A stretch of 64,000 bases of DNA from Inquilinus sp. Marseille-Q2685. GTDB lineage: Bacteria > Pseudomonadota > Alphaproteobacteria > DSM-16000 > Inquilinaceae. Shown here one piece after another: positions 39,204-49,044 of the stretch. The position numbers and the translations under genes were made by a program. Numbering within the stretch: position 1 is the stretch's first letter; every line of letters begins with the position of its first letter. The notes beneath the pieces were generated by a model, which ran no database searches, was not told the origin of the DNA, and worked only from the letters and a program-made list of their open reading frames with translations. The stretch lies in NCBI RefSeq assembly GCF_916619195.1, contig NZ_CAKAKL010000012.1, positions 1 through 64,000 on the forward strand. Direction: 5' to 3'.

Positions 39204-41393
39204 GTGGACCATCGACTCATGGCCGTCCTGCTGGCGGCGCTGTTCCTGTTCGTGCCGGGCCTCGGCCACGCGCAGCTGAGCTGGAAGCCCGGCAACCCCG
39301 GCGGCGGCGGCGCGTTCAATTCGCCGGTCGTGACCAGCGAAGGATACTGGGCCGTCGGCTCGGACCTCGGCGGCGTCTATCTCAGCAAGGATGCCGGCGC
39401 CACCTGGTCCGCGGTGGGATCGGCCCAGGGGCTGACCGCCACCCATATCGCGTCGCTGGCCGCCCATCCCGCCGGCAAGCTGCTGGTCGGCACCGATGGC
39501 GGGCTGTTCGTCGGCAACAGCAACGGCACAGGCTTCAGCCGGAGATACGCCACCGGCTACATCGCCGCCATCGCCGTGTCGGCCGATCCCAACATCGTCT
39601 ACGCCGCGGTGCATCCGCAATGGGACAGCCTGAGCCCCTATATCATCCGCTCCAACGACGCCGGCCAGACCTGGAGCGCGACCGGGTCCAACCTGCCCGC
39701 CAATCTGCGCATCACCGGGCTGCGCACCCATCCGGTGGATCCCGACGGCGTCTGGGCGGTCAGCGGCCGGGGGCGCTTCCCGGACACCCCTGAAAGCCAG
39801 GTGGTCTACCAGGCCCATTTCTCCATGGATGGCGGCGCGACCTTCGCCCGGATGGACCCCCAGCAGGGCAAGCTGGTCGACATCGCCTACGGGCTGGACC
39901 CGCAGAACCTGAACCTGATGTATGCGACCGTCGCCGCGACCGGCAACGCGCCGCGGGTCTACAAATCGCTGGAGACCGGCTTTTCCTGGACGCTGCTCGC
40001 CTCCGGCACCCAGGCGCCGTCCGGCATCATCCTGGCCGACGCGACCAATGCCGGCCATGTCAGGATCGTCGGCCTCGACGACCAGGCCCTGCGCCCCGCC
40101 GGCACCTATGGCAGCTTCCTGTGGGAAAGCAGCAACGGCGGGACGAGCTGGACCAGATACACGCTGAGCGTCAGCGGCGGCTGGTCCCAGGCCGACGAGG
40201 TCTGGGGCATGGGCTTCAGCTACCAGGGGCTGGGCCAGACCATCGGGTACAAGTCGTCGACCCCGAACACCGTGCTGTGGACCAACAACCAGTTCCTCTA
40301 CGCCAGCAGCAACGGCGGCAAGGCCTGGAGCGACAGCGTCTCCACCGCAGTCAGCGGCAGGTGGCGGTCGCGCGGCATCGACAACGTGGTGCCGGTCGTG
40401 GTCGAGCAGAGCGCGGCGGACGCCAATGTGGTCTATGCCGGCTACATGGATCTCGGCCTGTGGCGCTCCGACGACGGCGGCCTGGGCTGGACCAGCCTGA
40501 ACACCGCGGCCTACACCGGCGGCTGGGCCGGCAAGGGCGGCAACAGCCTGAGCGTGGCCGCGGATCCCAGCCGCGCCAATGTGGTGTGGGCCCAGCTGGG
40601 CGGCAATCTCGAGAATTGCGGCACGCCCTGCGACGAGCCGATGTACCTGCTGAAGAGCACGGACAAGGGCGTAACCTGGCAGAACATCACCCAGGGCCTG
40701 CCCAGCCCGATCCGGCGCCTGGAGGGGCTGACCGTGGCGCCCGACAGCACGGTCACCTATCGCTGGGTGTACGCCGCCGTGAACGGCGACGTGTATCTGA
40801 GCGAGGATGACGGCGTCTCCTGGGCGCAGGTGCTGGACTGCCCGAACGACGACTGCTTCCGGATCTACTACACGGCGACCAACGGCGTGCTCGCCCTGTC
40901 GGCCGGCGCCGTCTACCGCTCCTGGCAGGGCGGCAGCGCCGGCACCTGGAGCCAGCTGGCCCTGCCCGCCGCCATGACCAGCGGCTGGACCCCGGGATCG
41001 CACTGGCTGCACGACGTCTGGACCTACAGCGGCCCGATGGACCTGGCCAGCCGGGGCGGCAACATCTGGATCGCGGTCAAGGGCAGCGGCAAGGGCCTGT
41101 ACCGGTCGGCGGATTACGGCCAGAGCTGGACCCGCGTGCGGGCCGACGACCAGGCCCGGACCGTGACGGTCAATGCGAGCACCGGCCGCGTCTATTTCGG
41201 CAGCTCCAGCGCCGTCCATGCCGGCGGCTATGCCACCACCAGCCAGGGCGTGGTCACCAGCGCGGACGGCGCGACCGGCTGGACGGCGCAGAACCAAGGC
41301 CTGGCGTTCCCCTTCGCGCTGTTCGCCAGGGTCGCGGCCAACGGCGCGCTGTGGCTGGTCTCGCCCGGGCAGGGCGTGATGAAGTGGCGGTGA
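39204..41393 (+). CDS. Secreted Asp-box beta-propeller protein (sialidase/GH74-like)
   Basis: This exported protein of about 729 aa has a signal peptide (MDHRLMAVLLAALFLFVPG, cleavage near GHAQ). It then carries about eleven Asp-box-like motifs of the S-x-D-x-G-x-x-W type, for example LSKDAGATW, RSNDAGQTW, RSDDGGLGW, LSEDDGVSW and RSADYGQSW. These are distributed along the whole length, as in two-propeller GH74 xyloglucanases or BNR-repeat proteins. It may be a glycosidase or a carbohydrate-binding propeller; no catalytic residue can be assigned with confidence. The start is a GTG at 39204 after GGAGGGGGA; an ATG at 39219 is possible. It is a single gene with a strong hairpin after it (41405-41438). 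Confidence 0.8.
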   Translation: MDHRLMAVLLAALFLFVPGLGHAQLSWKPGNPGGGGAFNSPVVTSEGYWAVGSDLGGVYLSKDAGATWSAVGSAQGLTATHIASLAAHPAGKLLVGTDGGLFVGNSNGTGFSRRYATGYIAAIAVSADPNIVYAAVHPQWDSLSPYIIRSNDAGQTWSATGSNLPANLRITGLRTHPVDPDGVWAVSGRGRFPDTPESQVVYQAHFSMDGGATFARMDPQQGKLVDIAYGLDPQNLNLMYATVAATGNAPRVYKSLETGFSWTLLASGTQAPSGIILADATNAGHVRIVGLDDQALRPAGTYGSFLWESSNGGTSWTRYTLSVSGGWSQADEVWGMGFSYQGLGQTIGYKSSTPNTVLWTNNQFLYASSNGGKAWSDSVSTAVSGRWRSRGIDNVVPVVVEQSAADANVVYAGYMDLGLWRSDDGGLGWTSLNTAAYTGGWAGKGGNSLSVAADPSRANVVWAQLGGNLENCGTPCDEPMYLLKSTDKGVTWQNITQGLPSPIRRLEGLTVAPDSTVTYRWVYAAVNGDVYLSEDDGVSWAQVLDCPNDDCFRIYYTATNGVLALSAGAVYRSWQGGSAGTWSQLALPAAMTSGWTPGSHWLHDVWTYSGPMDLASRGGNIWIAVKGSGKGLYRSADYGQSWTRVRADDQARTVTVNASTGRVYFGSSSAVHAGGYATTSQGVVTSADGATGWTAQNQGLAFPFALFARVAANGALWLVSPGQGVMKWR

Positions 41394-41404
41394 CATCAGC
41401 CTCC

Positions 41405-41438
41405 GGGTCGTGACGGGATCTGCAGCCCGTCACGACCC
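41405..41438. terminator. Perfect 13-bp stem after the Asp-box gene
   Basis: GGGTCGTGACGGG and CCCGTCACGACCC are separated by 8 nt. There is no T-run, so it is a terminator-like or RNA-protecting hairpin rather than a canonical intrinsic terminator. Confidence 0.6.
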
Positions 41439-41477
41439 TGCATCGAATCACCCGCCGGATCGGGTATGGTCGCGGCC

Positions 41478-42400
<923 letters not shown>

Positions 42401-42404
<4 letters not shown>

Positions 42405-43162
42405 ACCTCCACGCGATCCGCGCGATCTACCTGTCCGAGATGGCGCGCACCGGGCGCACCCTGATGCAGAGCATCCTGTCGCCGGTGATCTCGACCTCGC
42501 TGTACTTCGTCGTCTTCGGCTCGGCCCTCGGCTCGCGTATCGAGGAGATCCACGGGGTCAGCTACGGCGCCTTCATCGTGCCCGGGCTGATCATGCTGTC
42601 GCTGCTGACCCAGAGCATCTCCAACGCCTCGATCGGCATCTACTTCCCGAAATTCATCGGCACGATCTACGAGCTGCTGTCGGCGCCGGTCTCCTATCTC
42701 GAGATCGTCGTCGCCTATGTCGGGGCGGCGGCCACCAAATCGATCATCCTCGGCGCCATCATCCTGGCCACGGCCGGGCTGTTCGTGCCGCTGCAGGTGG
42801 TCCACCCCTTCTGGATGCTGCTGTTCCTGGTGCTGACGGCCGTCACCTTCAGCCTGTTCGGCTTCATCATCGGCATCTGGGCCGACGGCTTCGAGAAGCT
42901 GCAGGTGATCCCGCTCCTGATCATCACGCCGCTGACCTTCCTGGGCGGCAGCTTCTACTCGATCGCCATGCTGCCGCCCTTCTGGCAGACCGTGGCCCTG
43001 TTCAACCCGGTGGTCTACCTGATCAGCGGCTTCCGCTGGAGCTTCTACGGGGTCGCCGACGTGAGCGTCGCCGTCAGCCTGGGCATGACCCTGGCCTTCC
43101 TGGCGGTTTGCCTGGCCGCCGTCGCCTGGATCTTCAAGACCGGGTATCGGCTGAAGTCCTAG
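42401..43162 (+). CDS. ABC-2 type transporter permease
   Basis: This 253-aa inner-membrane permease of the ABC-2 family has six predicted helices. The motif [15 protein letters not shown] near the N-terminus and [32 protein letters not shown] in the second half are typical of the family. It works with the ATPase encoded just upstream as a two-gene exporter, and no regulator adjoins. Confidence 0.9.
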
Positions 43163-43277
43163 AGACGGGCCCGTCCGCAGCATTTCCGCCATGCAACCAT
43201 TCCGGTTAACATCTGCGGGGACGATGGCAGGGTGACCGCAATCGGGCCGGGAGAGGCCCGCGACGGAAGGATTCGCC

Positions 43278-43475
43278 ATGCCTGAGCGTTCACGGCGGCC
43301 CGTGCTGTGGCTGCTGCTCCTGCCCTATATCGGGCTCCTGTGGGTGCCGTTCTACAATGCGCGGGAGCCGGAGATCCTGGGCTTCCCGTTCTTCTATTGG
43401 TATCAGTTCGCCTGGGTGCCGCTGACCGCGCTGATCATCTGGGTCGCGTATCGGAGCGTGCGCCATGACGACTGA
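43278..43475 (+). CDS. DUF3311 small membrane protein of a symporter pair
   Basis: This 65-aa protein has two predicted membrane helices (VLWLLLLPYIGLLWVPFYN and FYWYQFAWVPLTALIIWVAY) and the DUF3311 pattern NAREPEILGFPFFYWYQ. Such proteins are usually encoded directly before a sodium:solute symporter and are thought to be its small subunit. Here the next gene overlaps by 11 bp, which supports this. Confidence 0.9.
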   Translation: MPERSRRPVLWLLLLPYIGLLWVPFYNAREPEILGFPFFYWYQFAWVPLTALIIWVAYRSVRHDD

Positions 43476-44940
43476 GCTGGATGTCGTCGCGCTCGCCGTC
43501 TTCGCCTTCTTCTTCATCCTGGTCACTGTCATGGGCTTCGCCGCCGCCCGCTGGAAGCGGGGCGAGACGCTGGCCCATATCGACGAATGGGGGCTGGGCG
43601 GCCGCCGCTTCGGCACCTGGATCACCTGGTTCCTGGTCGGCGGCGACTTCTACACCGCCTATACCGTGATCGCGGTGCCGGCGCTGGTCTATGCCGTCGG
43701 CGCCTACGGCTTCTTCGCCCTGCCCTACACCATCATCGTCTACCCCTTCGTCTTCCTGGTGATGCCGAAGCTGTGGAAGCGGGCGAAGGAGCAGGGCTAC
43801 GTCACCGCCGGCGACGTGGTGTTCGGCCAGTACGGCTCACGCGGGCTGGAGCTGGCGGTCGCCATCACCGGCGTCCTCGCCGTCATGCCCTATATCGCGC
43901 TGCAGCTGGTCGGCATGGCCGCGGTGATCAAGGCGCTGGGCCTGACCGGCGAGCTGCCGCTGGCGATCGCCTTCATCATCCTGGCGCTCTACACCTATTC
44001 CGCCGGCCTGCGGGCGCCGGCGCTGATCGCCTTCGTCAAGGACATCATGATCTACATCGCGGTGCTGGCCGCGGTGGCGCTGATCCCGTGGGAGCTGGGC
44101 GGCTACGGCGCCGTGTTCCAGGCGGCCGACCAGGCCTTCCAGGCCAAGGGCGCGGGCGGCCTGCTGCTGGGCGACAGCCAGATGGTGGCCTATGCCACGC
44201 TGGCGCTGGGCTCGGCCCTCGCCGCCTTCATGTATCCGCACACCCTGACCGGCATCTTCGCCTCGGCCAGCGCCAACACCATCCGCAAGAACGCGGCGCT
44301 GCTGCCGGCCTACACGCTGCTGCTCGGCCTCCTGGCCCTGCTCGGCTATATGGGCCATGCCGCGCATCTGCAGGTGGCCAGCCCGAACGACGTGGTGCCG
44401 GCGCTGTTCCAGACCCTGTTCCCGAGCTGGTTCGCCGGCTTCGCCTTCGCCGCCATCGCCATCGGCGCCCTGGTGCCGGCGGCGGTGATGAGCATCGGCG
44501 CCGCCAACCTGTTCACCCGCAATTTCTGGAAAGCCTATGTCGCGCCGGACATCAGCCATGCCGGCGAGGCCCAGGTGGCCAAGCTCACCTCGCTGGTGGT
44601 CAAGGTCGGCGCCCTGCTGGTGATCGTGTTCCTGCCGACGCAGTTCGCGCTGGACCTGCAGCTGCTGGGCGGCGTCTGGATCCTGCAGACCCTGCCGGCG
44701 CTGGTGTTCGGCCTCTATGTCGGCTGGTTCCGGGCCCCCGCCCTGCTGGCCGGCTGGGCGGTCGGCTTCTTCGGCGGCAGCTGGATCGTCTGGCAGGATG
44801 GGCTGAAGCCGCTGCACGCGCTGAGCTTCGGCAGCAGCACCGTCACGGTCTACGCCGGACTGCTGGCGCTGGCGGCCAACATCGTGGTCGCGGTGGTGGT
44901 CAACCTGGCGGTGGCGCCGCGGGTGGCGCGCACCGCCTGA
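43465..44940 (+). CDS. Sodium:solute symporter family protein
   Basis: This 491-aa SSS-family transporter (LeuT-like fold) has about 13 predicted helices and takes up a substrate with Na+. The sequence WGLGGRRFGTWITWFLVGGDFYTAYTV is the first-helix signature of the monocarboxylate/unknown-solute subgroup that pairs with DUF3311. MPYIALQLVGMAAVIKALG is in helix 4. Its position next to the MarR regulator and dienelactone hydrolase, which share an operator-type sequence with the aryl-CoA operon, makes uptake of an aromatic or related organic acid possible (inference). Confidence 0.9.
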   Translation: MTTELDVVALAVFAFFFILVTVMGFAAARWKRGETLAHIDEWGLGGRRFGTWITWFLVGGDFYTAYTVIAVPALVYAVGAYGFFALPYTIIVYPFVFLVMPKLWKRAKEQGYVTAGDVVFGQYGSRGLELAVAITGVLAVMPYIALQLVGMAAVIKALGLTGELPLAIAFIILALYTYSAGLRAPALIAFVKDIMIYIAVLAAVALIPWELGGYGAVFQAADQAFQAKGAGGLLLGDSQMVAYATLALGSALAAFMYPHTLTGIFASASANTIRKNAALLPAYTLLLGLLALLGYMGHAAHLQVASPNDVVPALFQTLFPSWFAGFAFAAIAIGALVPAAVMSIGAANLFTRNFWKAYVAPDISHAGEAQVAKLTSLVVKVGALLVIVFLPTQFALDLQLLGGVWILQTLPALVFGLYVGWFRAPALLAGWAVGFFGGSWIVWQDGLKPLHALSFGSSTVTVYAGLLALAANIVVAVVVNLAVAPRVARTA

Positions 44941-44959
44941 TCGCACGGACGAGGCAGGG

Positions 44960-45463
44960 CTACTCGGCCCGGCCTCGTCCCCGCGGCTTGGTCGCCTCGG
45001 CGACCGAGGCCTTGGTGCGGCCGAGCAGCTCCATCAGCCGCTCGATCTCGCCGGTCCCGAGCCCCCCCGTCATCTCGGCCACCCAGTCGCCATGCGCTGC
45101 GGCCATGGCGGCGAACTGGTGCTCGCCCTCCTCGGTCAGGCGGATGACGTGCTTGCGCCGGTCTTCCCGCGACTGCTCGCGCGCCACCAGCCCGCCCTCG
45201 ACCAGCCGCTCGACCAGCCCGGTGATGTTGCCGTTCGAGACCATCAGCCGCTGGCTCAGCTCGCCCAGGGTCAGCCCCTGGCGCATCTTGTACAGCTGCG
45301 CCATCAGGTCGAAGCGCGGCAGGGTGGTGTCGAAGCTCTCGGCCAGGCGGCGCCGCACCTCGCGTTCGATCATGGTGGTGCAGGTCAGGAGCCGCAGCCA
45401 CAGCCGCAATTCGAGGCGATGGTCCTTCGGCCGGTCGGCGACCGCGGTCTCGGCATCGATCAT
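44960..45463 (-). CDS. MarR family transcriptional regulator
   Basis: This 167-aa winged-helix regulator has the MarR core QGLTLGELSQRLMVSNGNITG (recognition helix) and wing EQSREDRRKHVIRLTEEG at about residues 65-120. The N-terminal dimerisation helix is LRLWLRLLTCTTMIEREVRRRL. The start MIDAETAVADRPK was chosen, with an operator-like sequence only 41 bp upstream (45504-45521). It diverges from the dienelactone hydrolase gene. The same 18-bp pattern stands in front of the SDR-led catabolic operon at 35189, so it probably regulates both. Confidence 0.88.
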   Translation of the reverse strand: MIDAETAVADRPKDHRLELRLWLRLLTCTTMIEREVRRRLAESFDTTLPRFDLMAQLYKMRQGLTLGELSQRLMVSNGNITGLVERLVEGGLVAREQSREDRRKHVIRLTEEGEHQFAAMAAAHGDWVAEMTGGLGTGEIERLMELLGRTKASVAEATKPRGRGRAE

Positions 45464-45503
45464 TCTGCTGCTGTCCTGAACACGGCCGGTGGCCACCCGA
45501 TCT

Positions 45504-45521
45504 GCTTTAAGTTTAAAGTAT
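45504..45521. promoter_or_regulatory. MarR operator candidate, divergent promoter
   Basis: GCTTTAAGTTTAAAGTAT lies between the MarR and dienelactone hydrolase genes. Its reverse complement agrees with the site at 35189-35206 in 16 of 18 positions. Confidence 0.65.
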
Positions 45522-45578
45522 AGCCGCGGACGGCGCCCCGAAGAAGGGTGCCCCTGCCGCAGCCAGCGGAGATCAGAA

Positions 45579-46820
45579 ATGACCAGCAGATGGGTCGACA
45601 TCACGGCCGATGACGGCGGCCGCTTCCAGGGCTATCTCGCGGTGCCGGCCGCCGGCTCGGGCCCCGGCATCCTGCTGCTGCAGGAGATCTTCGGCGTCAA
45701 CGCGCATATCCGGGCGGTGGCCGACCTCTATGCCGAGGAGGGCTATGTGGTGCTGGCGCCGGACCTGTTCTGGCGGCTGGAGCCGAAGATCGATCTCGGC
45801 TACGGCGAGGCCGACGTGGCCCGCGCCCGCGACCTGCTGGGCCGGCTCGACATCGACCGCGCCGTGGCCGATTGCGGCGCCGCCCTGTCGGTGCTGCGGC
45901 ACCTGCCGGAATGCCGCGGCAAGGTCGGCGCGCTGGGCTTCTGCCTGGGCGGACGCCTGGCCTATCTGACCGCCGCGCGCCACCATGTCGATGCCGCGGT
46001 CAGCTATTACGGCACCGGGCTGGAGCCGCTGCTGGGCGAGGCCGGCGCGATCCGCTGCCCGATGGTGTTCCATTGCCCGGAGAAGGACCGACACCTGCCG
46101 CCGGCGGTGCGCGACGCGATCGCCGACGCCTTCGCCGGCCGCGACGACGTGCAGATCTTCGTCTATCCGGGCGCGGACCACGGCTTCAACGTGCCGGCGC
46201 GGGCGACCTACGACAAGCCGGCCTCGCTGATGGCCCATTCCCGCAGCCTGGCCGTGTTCCGCCGGGCGCTGGGGCCGCATTACGACCTGCCGGCGCTGTG
46301 GGAGCGGCATACGGAGCTGGAATTCGCCACCCGCGACGCCCGCGCCACCATGGCGACGATGGTGGCCGAGCCCTATGTCAACCACATCCCGACCATGACC
46401 GGCGGCGTCGGCCAGGCGGATCTGTACCGCTTCTACGCCAACCACTTCATCCCGAAGACGCCGGCCGACACGAAGCTGATCCCGATCAGCCGCACCGTCG
46501 GGATCGACCGGCTGGTCGACGAGATGCTGTTCTGCTTCACCCATGACGTCGAGATCGACTGGATGCTGCCCGGCATCCCGCCGACCGGCCGCTATGTCGA
46601 GATCCCGCTGGTCGCCATCGTCCGCTTCCGCGGCGACAAGCTGTACAACGAGCACATCTACTGGGACCAGGCGTCGGTGCTGGTGCAGATCGGCCTCCTG
46701 GACCCGAAGGGGCTGCCGGTGGCCGGCGTCGAGACGGCGAAGAAGCTGGTCGACGAGAGCCTGCCGTCCAACACCCTGATGGCCCGCTGGGCGGAGAGCG
46801 CGCCGGACCGGAAGGCGTAG
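45579..46820 (+). CDS. Dienelactone hydrolase fused to an NTF2-like domain
   Basis: This 413-aa protein joins two domains. Residues 1 to about 230 form a dienelactone-hydrolase-like alpha/beta hydrolase. Cys122 sits in the nucleophile elbow GFCLGG, Glu36 is in LLQEIFGVN, and Asp170 and His201 (GADHGFN) complete the triad. Residues 245-400 form an NTF2/SnoaL-like barrel (TRDARATMATMVAEPYVNH and RFRGDKLYNEHIYWDQ). A classical DLH has only the first part. The enzyme class would open lactones formed in aromatic ring cleavage. It diverges from MarR and shares its operator region. AGCGGAG precedes the ATG. A terminator follows at 46830-46870. Confidence 0.88.
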   Translation: MTSRWVDITADDGGRFQGYLAVPAAGSGPGILLLQEIFGVNAHIRAVADLYAEEGYVVLAPDLFWRLEPKIDLGYGEADVARARDLLGRLDIDRAVADCGAALSVLRHLPECRGKVGALGFCLGGRLAYLTAARHHVDAAVSYYGTGLEPLLGEAGAIRCPMVFHCPEKDRHLPPAVRDAIADAFAGRDDVQIFVYPGADHGFNVPARATYDKPASLMAHSRSLAVFRRALGPHYDLPALWERHTELEFATRDARATMATMVAEPYVNHIPTMTGGVGQADLYRFYANHFIPKTPADTKLIPISRTVGIDRLVDEMLFCFTHDVEIDWMLPGIPPTGRYVEIPLVAIVRFRGDKLYNEHIYWDQASVLVQIGLLDPKGLPVAGVETAKKLVDESLPSNTLMARWAESAPDRKA

Positions 46821-46829
46821 CCGGAATCG

Positions 46830-46870
46830 ACCGGCCCCGGAACGAACGGCATCGACTCCGGGGCCGGTTT
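46830..46870 (+). terminator. Rho-independent-type hairpin
   Basis: ACCGGCCCCGGA and TCCGGGGCCGGT form a perfect 12-bp stem with a 15-nt loop, followed by TT. It ends the dienelactone hydrolase transcript. Confidence 0.7.
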
Positions 46871-46918
46871 CGATGAGGATGGTGCGAGCAAGGGGGATTT
46901 CTCGAACCGTCATTTGAG

Positions 46919-48961
46919 ATGCGCATTCATGGTTTCGTGCTGGGGCTACTGCTGGCATCGCCGGCGGCCCTGGCCTCCCCGGCGCCCTTCACATCCGCGG
47001 GGCCGGGTCCTTCCGACGACATCCTGGCCATCACCGCGACCGGGCCCGAGGCGGTGCTGCGAGGCCTGCGCCTGGCCGCCGAATCCGGGGATGCCGAGGC
47101 CCAGCTGCGGCTCGGCTATCGCTACGAGGCCGGCGACGGCCTCGACCGGGACCTCGCCGAGGCGGTGCGCTGGTACCGGATGGCCGCCGAGCAGGGCAAC
47201 GCCCGGGGCCAGGCCTATCTCGGCGACATGTACCGGGACGGCGCCGGGATCGCCCGGGACGACGCGGAAGCCGTGCGCTGGTACCGGCTGTCGGCAGCCC
47301 AGGGCTACGACCGCGGCCAGACCTATCTCGGCTACATGTACCAGGACGGGCGCGGCGTGGGGCGCAGCGAGGCCGAGGCGGTGCGTCTGTACCGCCTGGC
47401 CGCCGAGCAGGGCTATGCCCCGGCCCAGGTGAGCCTCGGCTACATGTCCGAGAACGGCCGCGGCGGACCGCTGGACACCGCCGCCGCGGCCTATTGGTAC
47501 GGCCGCGCGGCCGAGGCCGGATCCGCCGCCGGCCAGCGGCTGCTGGGCAACCTGTACAGCTCCGGCCGCGGGGTGCCGCGGAACGATGCCGAGGCCGTGC
47601 GCCTCTACCGGCTGGCGGCGGAGCAGGGCAATGCCGAGGCCCGGACTAATCTCGGCTGGATGTACGAGGTCGGGCGCGGCGTGGCCGAGGACCAGGCCGA
47701 GGCCGTCCGCCTGTACCGCCTGGCGGCCGAGCAGGGGCTGGCCCGGGCGCAGACCAACCTGGCCTTCATGATCGACAGCGGCCACGGCGTGGCCCAGGAC
47801 CCGGCCGAGGCGGTGCGCTGGTACCGGCGGGCGGCCGCCCAGGGCTATGCGCGCGCGCAGGCCGAACTCGGCGCCATGTACAACTACGGCCGCGGCGTGG
47901 CCGAGGACGATGCCAAGGCGATGCGCTGGTACCGCCTGGCCGCGAAGCAGGGCTATGCCGAAGCCCAGAACGCCGTTGGCATCCTCTACGACACGGGGCA
48001 GGGCGTGGCGGAGGACGACGCCGAGGCCGCGCGCTGGTACCGGCTGGGCGCCGATCAGGGCTATGACCATGCCCAGAGCAACCTCGCCTGGATGCACGAG
48101 TACGGCCGCGGCGTGGCGAAGGACGAGGCCGAGGCCGCCCGCCTGTACCGCCTCGCCGCCGATCAGGGCCTGGCGCGGGCGCAGACCGACCTCGGCGATC
48201 TCTATCGCGACGGCAAGGGCGTGGCCAGGGACGACGCCGAGGCGGTGCGCTGGTATCGCCTGGCCGCGGATCAGGGCTATGCCCGCGCCGAGGCCAATCT
48301 CGGCTGGATGCACGAGCGCGGCCGCGGCGTGCCCGAGGATGATGCCGAGGCGCTGCGCTGGTACCGCCGCTCGGCCGACCGGGGCTATGCCTATTCCCAG
48401 GTCAATCTCGGCCGGATGTACGAGGAGGGCCGCGGCGCGGCGCGGAGCGACGTCAAGGCGCTGCGCCTCTATCGCCTCGCCGCCGACCAGGACGATGCGC
48501 GGGGCGCCTATCACCTGGGGCGCCACTTCAAGACCGGGCGCGGCGTCGCGCAGGACGACGCCGAGGCGCTGCGCTGGTTCCGGATCGCCGCCGAGCAGGG
48601 GGATGCGGAGGCGCAGAACGAGCTGGGCATCGCCTATGAGACCGGCCGGGGGACCGCGCGCGACGAGGCCGAGGCCGTGATCTGGTTCGCGCGTTCACTG
48701 GCGGAGGAGGACGACGCGCCCCGATACGCCGCCGTGCTCCTGGGCGCCCGGTCGTCCGCCGCGAAGGTCGCGGCAGCGCTGCGGCTTCTGGCGGCGCTGG
48801 GCTATGCCTCCGGCGGCACGGCGGACACGGAGGACAGCCGGTTCCGGGTGGCGGCCGAGGCCTTCCGCCGGGCCGAGGGGCTGCCGCCGGCCGACGGCGT
48901 CGATGACGCCCTGCTGATCGCCCTGGCCCGGAAGGTGGGGAGCGCCGGCCACGGGTCCTGA
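46919..48961 (+). CDS. Exported Sel1-repeat protein with C-terminal peptidoglycan-binding-like region
   Basis: This 680-aa protein has a signal peptide (MRIHGFVLGLLLASPAALA) and then 15 consecutive Sel1-like repeats of about 36 residues (about 53-595). The consensus is GxAxAQxxLGxMYxxGRGVxxDxAEAVRWYRLAAxQ, which builds an alpha-alpha superhelix for protein-protein contacts. The C-terminal 75 residues read LLAALGYASGGTADTEDSRF, then AAEAFRRAEGLPPADGVDDA, resembling a PG_binding_1 domain. The sequence thus points to a periplasmic, cell-wall-associated scaffold. Repeats are very similar to one another (RDDAEAVRWYRLAA recurs), suggesting recent tandem growth. The ATG at 46919 overlaps no other gene. 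Confidence 0.85.
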   Translation: MRIHGFVLGLLLASPAALASPAPFTSAGPGPSDDILAITATGPEAVLRGLRLAAESGDAEAQLRLGYRYEAGDGLDRDLAEAVRWYRMAAEQGNARGQAYLGDMYRDGAGIARDDAEAVRWYRLSAAQGYDRGQTYLGYMYQDGRGVGRSEAEAVRLYRLAAEQGYAPAQVSLGYMSENGRGGPLDTAAAAYWYGRAAEAGSAAGQRLLGNLYSSGRGVPRNDAEAVRLYRLAAEQGNAEARTNLGWMYEVGRGVAEDQAEAVRLYRLAAEQGLARAQTNLAFMIDSGHGVAQDPAEAVRWYRRAAAQGYARAQAELGAMYNYGRGVAEDDAKAMRWYRLAAKQGYAEAQNAVGILYDTGQGVAEDDAEAARWYRLGADQGYDHAQSNLAWMHEYGRGVAKDEAEAARLYRLAADQGLARAQTDLGDLYRDGKGVARDDAEAVRWYRLAADQGYARAEANLGWMHERGRGVPEDDAEALRWYRRSADRGYAYSQVNLGRMYEEGRGAARSDVKALRLYRLAADQDDARGAYHLGRHFKTGRGVAQDDAEALRWFRIAAEQGDAEAQNELGIAYETGRGTARDEAEAVIWFARSLAEEDDAPRYAAVLLGARSSAAKVAAALRLLAALGYASGGTADTEDSRFRVAAEAFRRAEGLPPADGVDDALLIALARKVGSAGHGS

Positions 48962-49044
48962 GACCGAATTCATGTAACCGCCCGCCGGCTCCGGGCGTAT
49001 CGACTTCCCGAGGGGGATGTCGACGCCCGAGTGAGGACAGCATC

